Positions 37,723-50,065 of a stretch of DNA of 64,000 bases are shown here, one piece after another. The stretch comes from Vicia villosa (lineage: Eukaryota > Streptophyta > Magnoliopsida > Fabales > Fabaceae). The DNA lies in the NCBI RefSeq assembly GCF_029867415.1, contig NC_081186.1, positions 106,884,455-106,948,454 of the forward strand, written 5' to 3'. The notes below the pieces were generated by a model, which was given only the letters and a program-made list of their open reading frames with translations, made no database searches and was not told the DNA's origin. How positions within the stretch are numbered: the first letter of the stretch is position 1; every line of letters begins with the position of its first letter. The position numbers and the translations under genes were made by a program.

Positions 37723-38190
37723 CTCCCTCCCCCAAAATAAATGTCACATTTGAAAAAAATAATTTGTCTTAAAATAATTGTCACTTTATATTACCAATAC
37801 AATTTTATATTTAATCTTTCAATTATATCCTCTAATAAATATTTTTTAATTTATTGTTTTCTCACTTAATATTAAAGTTATGGGAAATGCTAACAAGTGC
37901 CCCAGGGGCACTCTTTAATAGCTTTAAAAAGTAAGTTTTTCTTGGAAATATGCGTAATTAATGCATCGAAAATTGAAATGGTGAACTTTTGAAAGAATAT
38001 TTTCTTTATTTAGAATGCTTAAAGAGTGCCCCTGGGGCACTCGTTAGCATGACCCGTTATGTTATTTATAATACACCAATAGTTAATCAGGATAATTTGG
38101 TAAAATCACAATTCTGTCTCTTTCATTTATTACTGTTTTTTAATATGTGTGAAGTGAGTCATTGCGACAAATAATTTGGAACCGAGCAAG
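37723..38190. mobile_element. mariner/Stowaway-type MITE, host of a nested MITE
   Basis: The left end reads ctccctcccccaaaataaatg. The right end on the minus strand reads cttgctcggttccaaattat, a diverged inverted copy of the plant ctccctccgtcccaaaata terminus. A TA dinucleotide flanks both ends (37721-37722 and 38191-38192). Confidence 0.7.
37882..38055. mobile_element. 174-bp MITE with long terminal inverted repeats, nested
   Basis: The ends atgctaacaagtgcccc and, on the minus strand, atgctaacgagtgcccc continue as an inverted repeat of about 32 bp with a single clear mismatch, up to ggggcactctttaa. Each arm itself contains the palindrome tgccccaggggca. A short gttat repeat flanks both sides; a longer Mutator-type 9-bp duplication is only partial. 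Confidence 0.8.
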
Positions 38191-38333
38191 TACTATAGAG
38201 GAAGAGAACGCCACTTTAGTTTAGAAATCTGGAAAAATATACTTACTATAAATGCTTCATCTTAAGTAATTGCTAATTAGTTTACATACATTTTATAAAT
38301 GCGGAGGAGATCAATACAAAATTGGTGTTATTA

Positions 38334-38999
38334 GACTATTTACAATGGTTTCCAAATTCAACACCCTACTTTTTCACTTTTTATACTCCACATCATCTTC
38401 TCTCTCTTCCACATAATAATTCAACACACATTCAACTTTTACTCACTACAATAGTTTTGTTTAATAAAATTCAACACCCTACCCCACTACTTTTATTTCA
38501 TATTCTTATTTTCTTTTGTATTTTTGTTTTATGATTATATATTAAAATTAATTATATATTAATATTATTATCAATTGAAATTATGAAAAATGATGAATTT
38601 TAATATTATTAATTATATATTAATATTATTATCAATTGAAATTATGAAAAATTATGAAAAAAGTGGAATTTTTTGGTGTGTCCAAATCAAATGAACCAAG
38701 TCTCTATTTATAAGCCAAAAAAAATGATGAATTTTGGTCAAAATAAAAATAAATAAAAAATTTATTTACTATAAAATAAATGACATTAAATAATTATCAT
38801 GAAATAAAAATATTAACACTCACAACAACCAATAATAATTTGCCAAAAATATTATGTGGCCCCCACTAATTTCCCATTCAACATGTTGAATGTTTTCAAC
38901 ACTAAATAATCCACATCACTTTCAACATATGATTCAACACACCATTGTACCAATTCAACTATTGAAAAAAAAAATTCAACACCTCCATTGTAAATAGTC
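38334..38999. mobile_element. PIF/Harbinger-type MITE
   Basis: Inverted ends gactatttacaatgg at both borders with aattcaacacc-like words just inside, and a TTA triplet on each side as target duplication. About 666 bp, AT-rich, with an internal direct repeat (attaattatatattaatatt, near 38545 and 38605). Confidence 0.7.
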
Positions 39000-39001
39000 T
39001 T

Positions 39002-40660
39002 ATGTTTTGTACGGTTAGTTAAGACTAGGACTTTTATGTAAATTCCTTGGCAATTAATTTTTCTCATTATTATATGTGAAACTAGGCATTTATAGGAAGA
39101 ATGTTTTTCTTGATTTCTAGGTTAAATTATCCAGATTATTCAAATGCTAATACTCAAGATTTTCATTGATCTTAATCTATTAAAATGATAGACCAAATGA
39201 TCTGCTCTAAGCTTCAATTTTGCAACATTCTTTATGGATTCTGACGAAGACTTTACTCGGATCCTCCAAAGTCTTCATTGGAGTATGAAGAAAACTCTTC
39301 TCTTGTTTGATAAGTACCATCCAACAATGTGAACAAGAATCGTTCCTTTATTTTGCTACAAACAACAAAATTTCACACAAAAAATATTAGATTCCCTAAT
39401 GCACTTCATTCTACCTCTGAAACTCACTCTTTAGAGTTGAGACTCATGACAATGATTTTTTGATATTATCTAAAGGATTTCACACAACTGTATAATTCTC
39501 ACACTCTCAACACTTTAGGAGGTTTTCACCAGGTTGAATTTTAGAGATACTTTGTTGGTGAATGAATAAATTATTTCATGAGAAATGATTTCTCTCAAGA
39601 TTCTAGACAAAGAAAGATTGGGTTTAGATGATTTTTTCTTTTGGATTTTCAAAACAGAAACATTTAATGACTTATCAAAAAGTTTCTTTCAAATGTGATC
39701 GCCATTTATGGTTATGGCATGATCTCAATAAAAAAAAAACATCAATCTAAATGAGAGGGTTTGAAAAGGGTTTAAATTGGTACTAGAGGCAAGGCATAAA
39801 AAGATGAGAAAAAAACAATGTGATTTGAGTCAAATCATGAGTTATTGTGATTTGAATCAAAGAAAGAATGATGTGAATCAAAGGTAGTGAAGTGAAAAAT
39901 TTTGTTACTAGTGATTTGAATAAAGTTTGGATGTGTGATTTAAGTCAAGCAATGTGTGATTCAAATTACACTTAGTTTTAAAGAAATTCGGACGACTTGA
40001 TTCGAATCACCAATCATGTGATTCGAGTCAATAAGTAGTGTAATTCGGATCCTAAGCTTCTGTATTCGAATCACACTGACAGGAATACATTTCTCACTCA
40101 CAAGCAAGTTCCTGATTCGAATCACAACATCCTTGATTCTAATAAAGACTCCTAAAAACCTTGATTCAAGTCTTCTAACTTGAGATTCAAATAACGCTAA
40201 ATATTTTGACTTGTATCAAATTATAAAAAGGCTAAAACACATTTATATGGACCCAAGTATAAGGATTAACTTGAGAGGTATCTTATGGTACATATCTAAC
40301 AAATGAGGAATAAATTTACATACAAATTACAAACAAATAATACAAGCACGATAAATCAAATTACAAACACACACAACAAATAATAGACAGAAAATCAAAA
40401 TAATGATACCGACTGCAATGGAATTTCAGTCTGCCCTTTGTTTATGTTTAAAAAACTTGGGATATTATTGTTATTTGATTTGAGTGTAAGTTGAAATTTG
40501 TAATTTGTGATTCAAGGATGAAATGGATTCTGAACTTATTGAACATCACATAAAATTTGTTAATACACATGTGGAATTCCGAGCTCCCAATCCCCCTTAT
40601 TAAACACTTAAAGCGCATACATATAATGATAATATGGCAGCCATTCTCCCCCTTTCGAGA
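39002..40660 (-). mobile_element. eroded LTR-retroelement remnant, probably copia
   Basis: At 40635-40660 the minus strand reads gaaagggggagaatggctgc, a polypurine-tract-like run of the kind preceding the 3' LTR of SIRE/Maximus-type copia elements. The sequence below it has dense gattcgaatca-type words (39830-40210). No borders or coding domains remain. The assignment is tentative. Confidence 0.3.
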
Positions 40661-41329
40661 AATATCAAAAAAGAGATAAAGTCAAAAACAGATGCGACAC
40701 ACATAGAGATGGATTCAAAGTGACAAATAAGCCTATACGGAATGCCATACAAAATAATAAACCAATTTAAATTAGAAATATTGCACTTGAACATGTAAAC
40801 ATATAATCAACATAATTTAACATAATTTCAGGAAAGCAAGATACAAGATAAACTAGAAAACAACAATATAGATAAAACATCAACCATAGAATAATGGCAA
40901 AATTATGCCATACGAAATATTATCCAAAATAGCTAGATAACGACAAAAAAGTACCAAAAATAATAATAACTATCAACATAGTCATACATGAGGGGATAAA
41001 CATAAGGAATGATAATGATACAAATAATGATATGATATAATATGATATGATATAGTATACTAGGCTATAGAAGGTTAGATGGGAAATGATCAGGGGTAGG
41101 ATCAAAATCAAGATCAAGGTTAATCCTTAAGTGACTCAATGGCTTCCTTGATGCTTCCAAGGCAATCATCTGGTCTTCTCTAGCAACCACTCATTCTTCC
41201 TTTGCTCTAGTTTCAACAGCTTCAGCATCAAGATGGGCAATGAGGTTATCCTATCTAATCTAGGCCGATGTCTGAATCTGACTAATACAAATGTCCATAT
41301 AGACCTTCACAACACTAGGTAATTCATAT

Positions 41330-42060
41330 GAAGGAGCAAATGATGTTGATGGAGCAAAGGGCCTTCCGGGTAACGAGTATTTTAAAATTAGGTATTGGAT
41401 GGATATAATCGCACTAATGAATTGATGGAGGCCTGCCAAGGTTGACGTTAATTACACCACAAGGTAATTGATTTTGATCGCCTTGGAATTTCCTCTTGTT
41501 GTGCATGTCATTTCTAGGGTTATGTGACCCCTTACTTGCACCTGCTCGCCTAACAAGCCTACTAGCGAGCTTAATAATGCCTTAATGTTGTCGAAATCAA
41601 GTTGGAGATTATGGAAGGTGCTCTAGACTATGATGTTTGTTGAACTTCCCAAATCTATTAAGACTCTCTTAATATTCTAATTATCGTATTACACCATGAT
41701 GACCATGGGGTCATCAACGTGAGGGTAGACTCTGATGGCGTCATTGTTAGAGAAAACGATTTTAGATCTTGGTCCTCTCCGCGTGGATTTGGAGAGGCCA
41801 AGGGATATTATGTTCGCAATTAAAACATGCATGGTGTATTTTCTCTAGGAAAAGCTGGAATTTCCTCCATTGGTGAAACCTTTGGTAATAGTGTTAACTA
41901 TGAAAGTTGGATCTTTCTTGGACAATTTTGAGAGAAAACGATAAAAGTGGTGGTAATATTGGAAGGTGCGGCACATGTCAGTTTTATTGGGGACGCCGTT
42001 GTACTTATTAGAAAAAGTACAAGTGCGTAGCAACCCTATGCTGGTAGGAGTTGCAAGAGG
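41330..42060 (-). pseudogene. Tat/Ogre-type gypsy gag end and protease fossil
   Basis: On the minus strand a decayed frame reads TFQYYHHFYRFLSKLSKKDP and NTITKGFTNGGNSSFS (gag C-terminus), then FSNNDAIRVYPHVDDPMVIM and the protease site RVLIDLGSSTNII, then LVGLLGEQVQVRGHITLEMT. Order and spacing match the gag-protease junction of Tat-lineage gypsy elements. The usual catalytic D-S-G triad reads D-L-G, and stops occur through the frame. Nothing of RT is seen. Confidence 0.65.
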
Positions 42061-42416
42061 CTTTCGTGCTTTGGGATGTTAGGGCAAGCTTACGAGGGTG
42101 AAAATACTTGTTTTGGAGGTGTTTTCTCTGGGGTTACAGACAACTCACGAGGGTGAGAAAATCTATTAAAAGGGTATTGTTTGGTGAATATTCAATTGTC
42201 CACTCTCAACCCTAAGGTTGAGATATTTATAGAGTCATATGGGTCTGGATTTAGGGTTTCTCAGAAATAGAAATCGTCCACCCCGTTGAATCCATACTTT
42301 TTAAGGAGACGTAGGTTATTTTCTTGCCTCATTTTCTGCATTATCTCTAATCACGACACATCACTTCCCATATTTTCCTATCCTGGACGAGTGGGGTGTG
42401 TCGCAGTCGATTTCAT

Positions 42417-42486
42417 CCCCTTGTGGGCGATATGATCATGTCGCCCCTTATGGGCAATATGATCTCATCGCCCCTTATGGGTCCTC
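42417..42486 (+). repeat. 27-bp tandem repeat
   Basis: Units start at 42417, 42444 and 42471, opening ccccttatggg and continuing with gatatgatc. The third unit is partial. It lies beside the Tat-type fossil and may belong to its LTR or leader. Confidence 0.75.
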
Positions 42487-43786
42487 ACAAATATATCACT
42501 ATAGTTTTTATTTAATCTATAATCGATTATTTCATATCCATAATAGATTATTTGAAATAATTTTAGGAAACATTTGACTTAATATGCATCATATTCAATT
42601 ATATAACAACCATAATCGATTACTCAATCTTAAATAGGTACATAATTATGTATAACACATCCATAATCGATTATGGTAGGGATGTGCTTCATTATCGATT
42701 ATATATGCACATAACCATAAGTGACTATCCAAATTAAAAACATTTTCCCTTTTTTAAGAAAGTCTTCTTAAGAGGTTTGGAAAGAGTGGTGTTTAAAAAA
42801 CTATTTTGTGAGTGTGTGTATATATTTTAATCTTAAGCGAGATACACTATTATTTACAACATGATTCTAAGAAGATAGAAGCAATTGAAGCTACATATCA
42901 TATCACGCTTTCTGATTTAGGTCCATTCTTTGATGATTTAGAATAAGTTATCTCCTTGAGTCAATAGTCAAAATATGTTTTAAACATGGAGCCAAAACTT
43001 ATATAGATACTCAAGACAATATCACAAAAATAACTGAAAGTAATGTAGAAAAATCACGATGATTCAATACATGAGTTGATAGAAAAGCCACAAAATAAAT
43101 TGATTCACAAGCTAAACGTGATTAGATTCAGAGGAAGAAAATAGAGAAAAGAAAGAATGGATTGATTCAAGGTAGATGTGATTTGTTTCACATGAATCGA
43201 CTAACTCAAAAAACTTGATTCAACCCACAAAGTTAAAATCAAGACTTGATCAACATGAATCGACTCGCTCAAAATCATAAGTAAATCCTACAACTCATGG
43301 CGGGATAAGGATGTGATGAAATGATTCACCATGATAGTGTGATTTGATTCACATCATCATCATGAAAAAAGGTTTTTCAAAATAATGCTAATGCATGACA
43401 TTGTGAGAAATTCAATTATATACTAATTATAAAGAAGAAAAGAAAAAAAAATCCAAACACTCGGATCAATTACATCCAAATTAAATTTGGTAGTATAATT
43501 CCTCTTGCTAGCTTTAGATGGGTTGTTTTTGTTTGTTTTTTTTCTTCGAATCATCAATTGAATTTGTTAGTCATTAAGAACTTGATTTACATCCTTCAAA
43601 TCATCAATTACTTCATTCTCAGTCATATTAATCTAGGATTCTCTCAAAAAATTCATATTTTGTAGGATCATCGTAAGAAGAGTTGAAATTATAATTGATG
43701 TTTGCTCGTTTTCTTTTGTTGTTTCTACAAATTTCAATCCTATAAACTTATAATATCTTCATTTGTGAACTTTTATATGTTAATAT
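42487..43786. other. non-coding sequence with recurrent ataatcgatta and gattcaca words
   Basis: The palindromic word ataatcgatta or close variants appears about six times at 42515-42705, and tgaatcga/gattcaca words recur at 43060-43350. No gene or border is recognised. It ends at the target duplication AATAT of the copia element. Confidence 0.4.
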
Positions 43787-44153
43787 TATTGAAGAGTAAT
43801 TCATATTCAGAAGATGAGCATCAGAAGTTCTGATGAGGGTTGATCTTATGATGGTTACTCAGAAGATAGTGTTGACCAGAAGTTCTACCTTCTGGGTCCT
43901 GTTAGCTTAGCTATTAAGTTAGTAAGGGTACTTTAGTATTTCTTAGTATTGTACTGTTTGTACCTTAAACTTGTTCACTAAGTTTACTCTATTAGGGCTT
44001 ATGTGGCAGTTTTTCTTTTGTATAAATAGCCTTGTAGTAGCTATCATTTATTAACAAGTAATAGAGAACACAACAATTATTCTCTCATTCTTTTGCGCTG
44101 TTATTCTTTTGTTTATTCTCTTTATTATCATCTTTCATTCTTGTGCACCAACA
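43787..44153 (+). repeat. 5' LTR of copia element
   Basis: Starts tattgaagagtaatt and ends caccaaca. It is followed at once by a mutated primer site. The word cagaagttct recurs within it. Confidence 0.95.
44021..44028 (+). promoter_or_regulatory. TATA box of copia 5' LTR
   Basis: tataaata about 130 bp before the LTR end, followed by the R-region-like sequence. The same site is conserved in the 3' LTR at about 48709. Confidence 0.6.
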
Positions 44154-44175
44154 ATTAGTATCTAGAGCTCTGGTT
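44154..44175 (+). other. mutated primer binding site of copia element
   Basis: attagtatctagagctctgg lies directly after the 5' LTR. It is a diverged form of ttggtatcagagctctgg, the tRNA-Met-type site usual in plant copia elements. Confidence 0.7.
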
Positions 44176-44340
44176 CCAAACACAGGGAAACACGAGTGAA
44201 CGTGAGTTTGTGTGACTGTGTGATTGATTTTGTTTTTGGGAAACAAAGTTGTGTTGAATCACATTTTTCTTGGTTGTTTGTGGGTTTGGGAAACACTGTG
44301 TGAGTGTGAGTGAAATCTGTTTTTCTGCACAAGTTTGAAG

Positions 44341-45180
44341 ATGAGTGGAAGCAACTTGAATACCAAACTTCCAATTCTTGATGGTAAAAACTGGAATAGA
44401 TGGATGATTCAAATGCGTGTATTATTTGGTGCTCAAGATGTTCTAGATCTTGTCACTGAAGGATATGTTCCGGTTGTAGCGGATGCAACGGAAGAACAAA
44501 GAGAAGCGCGAAGAGAAACGAGGAAGAGAGATCAGAAGGCGTTGTTCTTCATCCATCAATGTGTGGATGTGAATGTGTTTGAGAAGATTGCTTATTCTAT
44601 GACGTCAAAGGAGGCGTGGGATATACTGGTCAGGTGTTACGGTGGCGACGTATAAGTGAAGAAGGTGAAGCTTCAATCCCTGAGAAAGCAATATGAGAAT
44701 CTCAACATGAAGAACAATGAGAAAGTTTCTGAGTATATCTCTAGAGTGATTTTGATCACTAATGAGATGAAGGTTTGTGGAGAAACCCTTTCTGAACAAT
44801 TAATCATAGAGAAGATATTGAGGTCACTTACTCCTCAATTTGATTATATTGTTGTATCTATTGAACATTCTAAAGATCTGGAAACCATGAGAATAGAAGA
44901 GTTGCAAAGCAGTCTAGAAGCACAAGAGTTGCGTCTGACTGAAAGAACTTCTGAAAGGGAAGTTGAGCAAGCGCTCTGAAAGCTTATTTTGTCAATAAGG
45001 ACCAGAAGCATTCTTGGTCAGAGTCCAAGAACAGACGTGGTGATAGATTCCAGAAGGAAACCTCAACTTCTGATGAGAAGAAATGTCAGAAGGGAAAGGA
45101 GAAGAAGAAAGTTCAATGTTACTGTTGCAAATAGTTTGTCCATTTTGCTAGAGACGGTTTGGCAAACAAAGGAAGGAAAT
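44341..45180 (+). pseudogene. gag of copia element
   Basis: Starts at ATG 44341 (MSGSNLNTKLPILDGKNWNR) and carries the copia gag domain (SKEAWDILVRCYGGD, LQSLRKQYENLNMKNNEKVS, EYISRVILITNEMK). A TAA at 44653-44655 cuts it inside the domain, and a frame change follows near 44975. The single zinc knuckle (CYCCK-stop-FVHFARD) has lost a glycine, its last cysteine and has a stop inside. Gag would form virus-like particles around the RNA; this copy cannot. Confidence 0.88.
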
Positions 45181-48100
45181 TAGAAGAAAAAAATATAGCT
45201 AGAGGTGATTTAGATAATGAACCTGTGCTATTGATGGCTTCAGAGTCTGACAGAAGATGTTTGTCAGAGTGGTGGTATATGGATACTGGGTGTTCAAATC
45301 ACTTGACTGGAAACAAACAATGGCTGATAGATTTTGACTCTGAAAGGAGGACAAAGATTAGATGTGCTGATGATAAATACCTTTATGCAAAAGGAATGGG
45401 AAATGTCAAAGTCAGAGTGAAGAATGGGAAGAATGTTCTGATCAAAGATGTTTGGTATGTCCCTGGAATTAAAAGCAATCTGATAAGTGTGGGCCAGCTC
45501 ATTGAAAAAGGTTTCTCAGTTGTTATGAAGAATAACCTCTTGTAGTTGTATGATTCCAATAAGAAGTTGATTATGCAATCTGAACAGGGAAGCAACAGAA
45601 CATTGAAGGTGAATGTAGAAACGGCTGAAACAGAGTATCTGAGTGCAGAAGGCTCAGAAGGTGATAGTAAGCTGTGGCATAAGAGGTTGGGGCACTTGAA
45701 CTATAGAAGCCTAGGGCATCTAAGTTCTAAGAAGCTTGTACATGGCATTCCAAAGATTGTGAAGCCTGAGAAGTCATGTGAGGTATGCATGAAAGGCAAA
45801 CAACCCAGATTGCCATTTGTATCCGAAGTTGCTCCAAGAGCAAAGCATGCTCTGGGAGTAGTGCACTCTGATGTGTGTGGACCATTTCCAGAACCTTCAC
45901 TTGGAGGAAATATGTATTTTGTGTCTTTTGTGGATGAGTTCACAAGAATGACGTGGGTAACACTTATCAAGCTTAAGACTGAGGTGTTCACAGAATTCTA
46001 GAAGTTCAAGGTGAAGGCTGAGAAGCAGAGTGGTCAGAAGATAAAGATTCTCAGAACGGATGGTGGAGATGAGTATAACTCTACAGAATTCCAGAAGTTC
46101 TGTGATGATAATGGAATTGAGCATGAGGTTACTTCTCCTTATACTCAACAACACAATGGTCTGGCTGAACGAAGAAACCGTACTTTGCTTGATATGACGA
46201 CAAGTATGCTAAAAGAGAATAAGCTTTCTCACAATCTCTAGGGAGAAGCTGTTGCTACTGCAGCATATATGCTCAGCAAGTGTCCAACAAAGATGCTGAA
46301 GGAAATTGTTCCTTTAGAGAAGTGGACTAAAGAGAAGCAAAGTGTTAGTCATCTGAAGGTTTTTGGTTCTGTGTGTTACAAACATGTTCCAGAAGCTAGA
46401 AGGAAGAAGTTGGATGATAGGAGCAGAGTGATGTTATTTGTGGGGTACCACAATACAGGTGCATACAAGCTCTATTGTCCAGAGACTAACAAAGTTGAAG
46501 TCAGCAGAGACGTCATTGTGAAAGAATCAGAAGTTTGGGATTGGAGAGAGTCTCAAGCAACTTCTGATGTAGAGATAACTTTTGAAGAAGAGTTAGAGTC
46601 AGAAGATGAAGAATCTTCTGAAGATGAGTCAGATGGTGAATCTGATTCTGATCCAGATTCTGATGATGATCCAGAGTCTGGTGGTAGTCATGATTCTGGA
46701 AGGGAAAACTCTGAAGATGAAGAGTCTGGTGGACAAGCTTCTGGAAATAACTCTGGAGGTGGTGACTCTGGAGTAGGTGACTCTGAAGTAGCTCAAAGGC
46801 CACAAAGAGTCAAAACTATACCTTGAAGGTTTGCAAATTTTGACATGTTTCAAGACACAGAAGTTGACTCATAGGGAAATGTCATTCAGTGTGCCATGTT
46901 AGTAGACTCTGAACCAGTGGGTATTGAAGAAGCGCTCAAGAAGAAAGTCTGGATGAATGTCATGAAAGAAGAACTTGAGGCTATAGAAAGAAACAAGACT
47001 TGGAAGCTGACAGAACTTCCAAAGAAGAAGAAAGACATCAGCTTCAGATGGGTTTTCAAGGTAAAGGTGAAGCCAGATAGATCAGTTGGTAAGCACAAAG
47101 CAAGGATAGTGGCCAGAGATTTTCTTCAGAAACCTGGACTAGATTACTTTGAGGTGTTTGCTCCTGTAGCTAGACATGAAACAATCAGACTGGTGATTGC
47201 GTTAGCTGCAAATAGGAATTGGTCCTTGATGCATCTGGATGTAAAGTCTGCATTTTAGAACGGTCCATTACAAGAGGAGGTATACGTGTCATAACCCCCC
47301 GACTTTGTGAAAAAGAATCAGGAAGGGATGGTGTACAAATTACACAAAGCTCTATATGGATTAAAGCAAGCACCCAGAGCTTGGAATTTGAAAATTGTTT
47401 CATTTTTCAAGAAGCAAGGGTTTCAGAAGTGTGATATGGAACATGGAGTTTATGTGCAACATTCTGGAAGCAATATGATTCTGTTATGTCTTTATGTTGA
47501 TGACATATTGCTTACAGGGAGTTGTCTAGAAGATCTGATGAAGTTTAAGAAGGTGCTGATGAATGAGTTTGAGATTACAGACCTTGGAAAAATGTCATAT
47601 TTTCTAGGGATGGAGATTCTGTACTCACGAGATGGTATCATTATGCATCAGCTGAAGTATGAGTTAGAATTTCTGAAGAAGTTCAAGCTGGAGAATCGCA
47701 AAGCTGTTGTTACACCGTCAGAAACGAATCAGAAATTGGACTCTGACTCTGAAGGTGAAGATGTTGATGCTACGATCTTCAAACAACTGGTGGGTTCTCT
47801 GAGGTATTTGTGTAATACCAGGCCTGATATATTCTATGCAGTTGGATTGGTTAGTAGGTTCATGAGTAAACCTAAGTGGTCCCATTATCAAGCTGCTGTC
47901 AAAATCTTGAGATATATCAAGGGAACTCTGAAGTTTGACATATTGTTTCCTTCTGGGAGAAAGGAAGAACCAGAGTTATTGAGTTACTCTGACTCTGATT
48001 GGTGTGGAGACAGAGTTGATAGAAGGAGTACCTTTGGATATTTGTTTATGTTTCTGGGAGGTCCTATTTCTTGGAGTTCCAAGAAGCAAGCTGTTGTTGG

Positions 48101-48453
48101 CTGTTGCTCTATCAACATGTGAAGCTGAGTACATTGTAGGCGCTATAGCTGCATGTCAAGCTGTGTGGCTTCTGAACTTATTAGAAGATCTGAAGATTAA
48201 AGTGAAGAAGCCTCTGAAGCTGATGATTGATAACAAGTCTGCAATCAATCTTGCCAAGAATCCTGTGTTACATGGAAGAACCAAGCATATTAAGACTAAG
48301 TATCATTTCTTGAGAAGCCAAGTCCAGAATGAAACATTAGAGGTTGTGCAATGTATCACCCAAAAGCAGATGGCAGATGTTCTGACAAAGGCAATCAAGA
48401 CAGATCGATTTCTGCTCTTAAGGAATGGAATTGGCGTTGTCAGCTTTGATTAA
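45181..48453 (+). pseudogene. pol of copia element: protease, integrase, RT, RNase H
   Basis: Protease has WYMDTGCSNHLTG. The integrase zinc region is WHKRLGHLNYRSL to CEVCMKGK, with catalytic acidic residues in HSDVCGPF, RTDGGDEYNS and GLAERRNRTLLD. A very acidic serine-rich linker (46590-46790) separates it from RT (PRAWNLKIVSFF, CLYVDDILLTG). RNase H ends the frame (STCEAEY, DNKSAINLAKNPVLHGRTKH). Stops: TAG at 45543, 45999, 46239 and 47256, TGA at 46824, TAG near 46872 and TAA near 47296. A 7-bp insertion near 48100 shifts the RNase H frame. Confidence 0.92.
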
Positions 48454-48474
48454 AGAATATGAATTAAGGGATGG

Positions 48475-48841
48475 TATTGAAGAGTAATTCATATTCAGAA
48501 GATGAGCATCAGAAGTTCTGATGAGGGTTGATCTTCTGATGGTTACTCAGAAGATATTGTTGACCAGAAGTTCTACCTTCTGGGTCCTATTAGCTTAGCT
48601 ATTTAGTTAGTAAGGGTACTTTAGTATTTCTTAGTATTGTACTGTTTGTACCTTAAACTTGTTCACTAAGTTTACTCTATTAGGGCTTATGTGGCAGTTT
48701 TTCTTTTGTATAAATAGTCTTGTAGTAGCTATCATTTATTAACAAGTAATAGAGAACACAACAATTATTCTCTCATTCTTTTGCGCTGTTATTCTTTTGT
48801 TTAATCTCTTTGTTATCATCTTTCATTCTTGTGCACCAACA
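48475..48841 (+). repeat. 3' LTR of copia element
   Basis: Same length as the 5' LTR. It is preceded by the purine tract gaattaagggatgg. Confidence 0.95.
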
Positions 48842-49140
48842 AATATTAGGCAATCACACTTATACGTTGAGCTTAAACTATCTTCTTTGGCATTATTTCG
48901 AGTTTAATTTGAATGACCCGATTAACATTTTTAATATTGTTATAGCATTTTCAAGAATATTATCTTCATTCATGTTTATCTCTATCAAAGATTCTTTGTT
49001 AGTTGCAACAAATTCTTTGCATCATTATTCACCAATATAGAGTTGTGACTCGAGATAGATTTTAAAAAAAAAAAAGATTTAAAATAAAAATAGAGCAAGT
49101 ACAAGCAGTGCTAAATTATAATAGAATTAATTATATCATA

Positions 49141-49402
49141 TTCAGTCTGTCTTAAAATAAGTATTTTTTAGTCATAAAAAGTTATCTTAAAATAATAGTC
49201 TATTTACTTTTCCAATACAATATTAACTAACTTTTACTAACTCTACCCTTTATCTATACTCTTTTTAAATCATGACAATATATAACAATCATTAGTAATT
49301 AAAGATAATTTTATAAAAATATTATATTTATTGACTCAATTATTATTTTTCTTAATCTGTGTATAACAATCTTAAACGACATTTATTTTGAGACGGATGA
49401 AA
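49141..49402. mobile_element. mariner/Stowaway-type MITE
   Basis: The left end ttcagtctgtcttaaaataa and the right end (minus strand tttcatccgtctcaaaataa) are diverged inverted repeats, flanked by TA on both sides. About 262 bp, AT-rich, no coding potential. Confidence 0.65.
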
Positions 49403-49819
49403 TACCATATAAACTACTTATCAGAAAAATACAAAACACCAAAATCTCCTAAACACAAAACAAAAACATATACTCAAGATTGATTAGCTCAAAAAGAAAA
49501 ACCTCCTTATTCATCGTAACTAAGTTTTTGCTTTTTAATCATCCCTATTTTTTTTTTTAGCTTTATAGACTTTATTTTTGTTCAACATTTAAACTTATCA
49601 TATTGAAAAATGTAATTTCAAAAATCTCACACAACACTTTGAAATAGTCAATATCCTCTTAGTTGAAATTTGCTTTTGTTTTTATAAAATGAAATGTTTC
49701 CCTTTCTCATTTGTACATGTTTATGTAATTTCTTCTATAAAAAATAAAAAATAACAGAGTTTCAAACATGAATAATATAAATATAGTCGAAAGTCCCAAC
49801 ACATATACCAACTCCTTTG

Positions 49820-50065
49820 GCAGGGCCGGCCCTGGGCCAGGGCAAGCAGGCCCACAGCCCAGGGCCTCAACAAAATGGGGGCCTCAAAATTAGGGAGGTG
49901 TAATTAAAAAATAATAATACTAAAATATTAAATTATATAGCTATTAGCGAAATTAGAATTCAACAATACGTTGTTTATGGCCCAGCGGATTCCATAATGC
50001 ATTGTGGACTTGGAGTTTCCGGTTCGAGCCTTCCATGCTTCCAGTTTAATTTTTTTCCTTAGTGG
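49820..50065. mobile_element. hAT-like terminus and tRNA-like B box
   Basis: cagggccggccctgggcc at about 49822 is a palindromic GC-rich motif typical of the end of a common plant hAT-type element, and the repeated cagggc/gggcc words continue for 50 bp. Downstream, ggttcgagcc at about 50021 resembles a Pol III B box. The other terminus was not found. Confidence 0.4.

Larger units (their letters stand above)
43787..48841 (+). mobile_element. Full-length Ty1/copia retrotransposon
   Basis: The element is 5,055 bp with two 367-bp LTRs differing at seven positions by eye (about 98% identity) and a perfect target duplication AATAT (43782-43786 and 48842-48846). Internal order is gag, protease, integrase, RT, RNase H, which defines copia. 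The LTR starts TATTGAAG rather than the canonical TG, in both copies. At least eight in-frame stops plus frameshifts make it non-autonomous. Confidence 0.96.

Noticed and set aside
44155..44412. Minus-strand frame over the copia primer site
   Set aside because: Shadow of the LTR-gag junction; the plus strand carries the recognisable gag.
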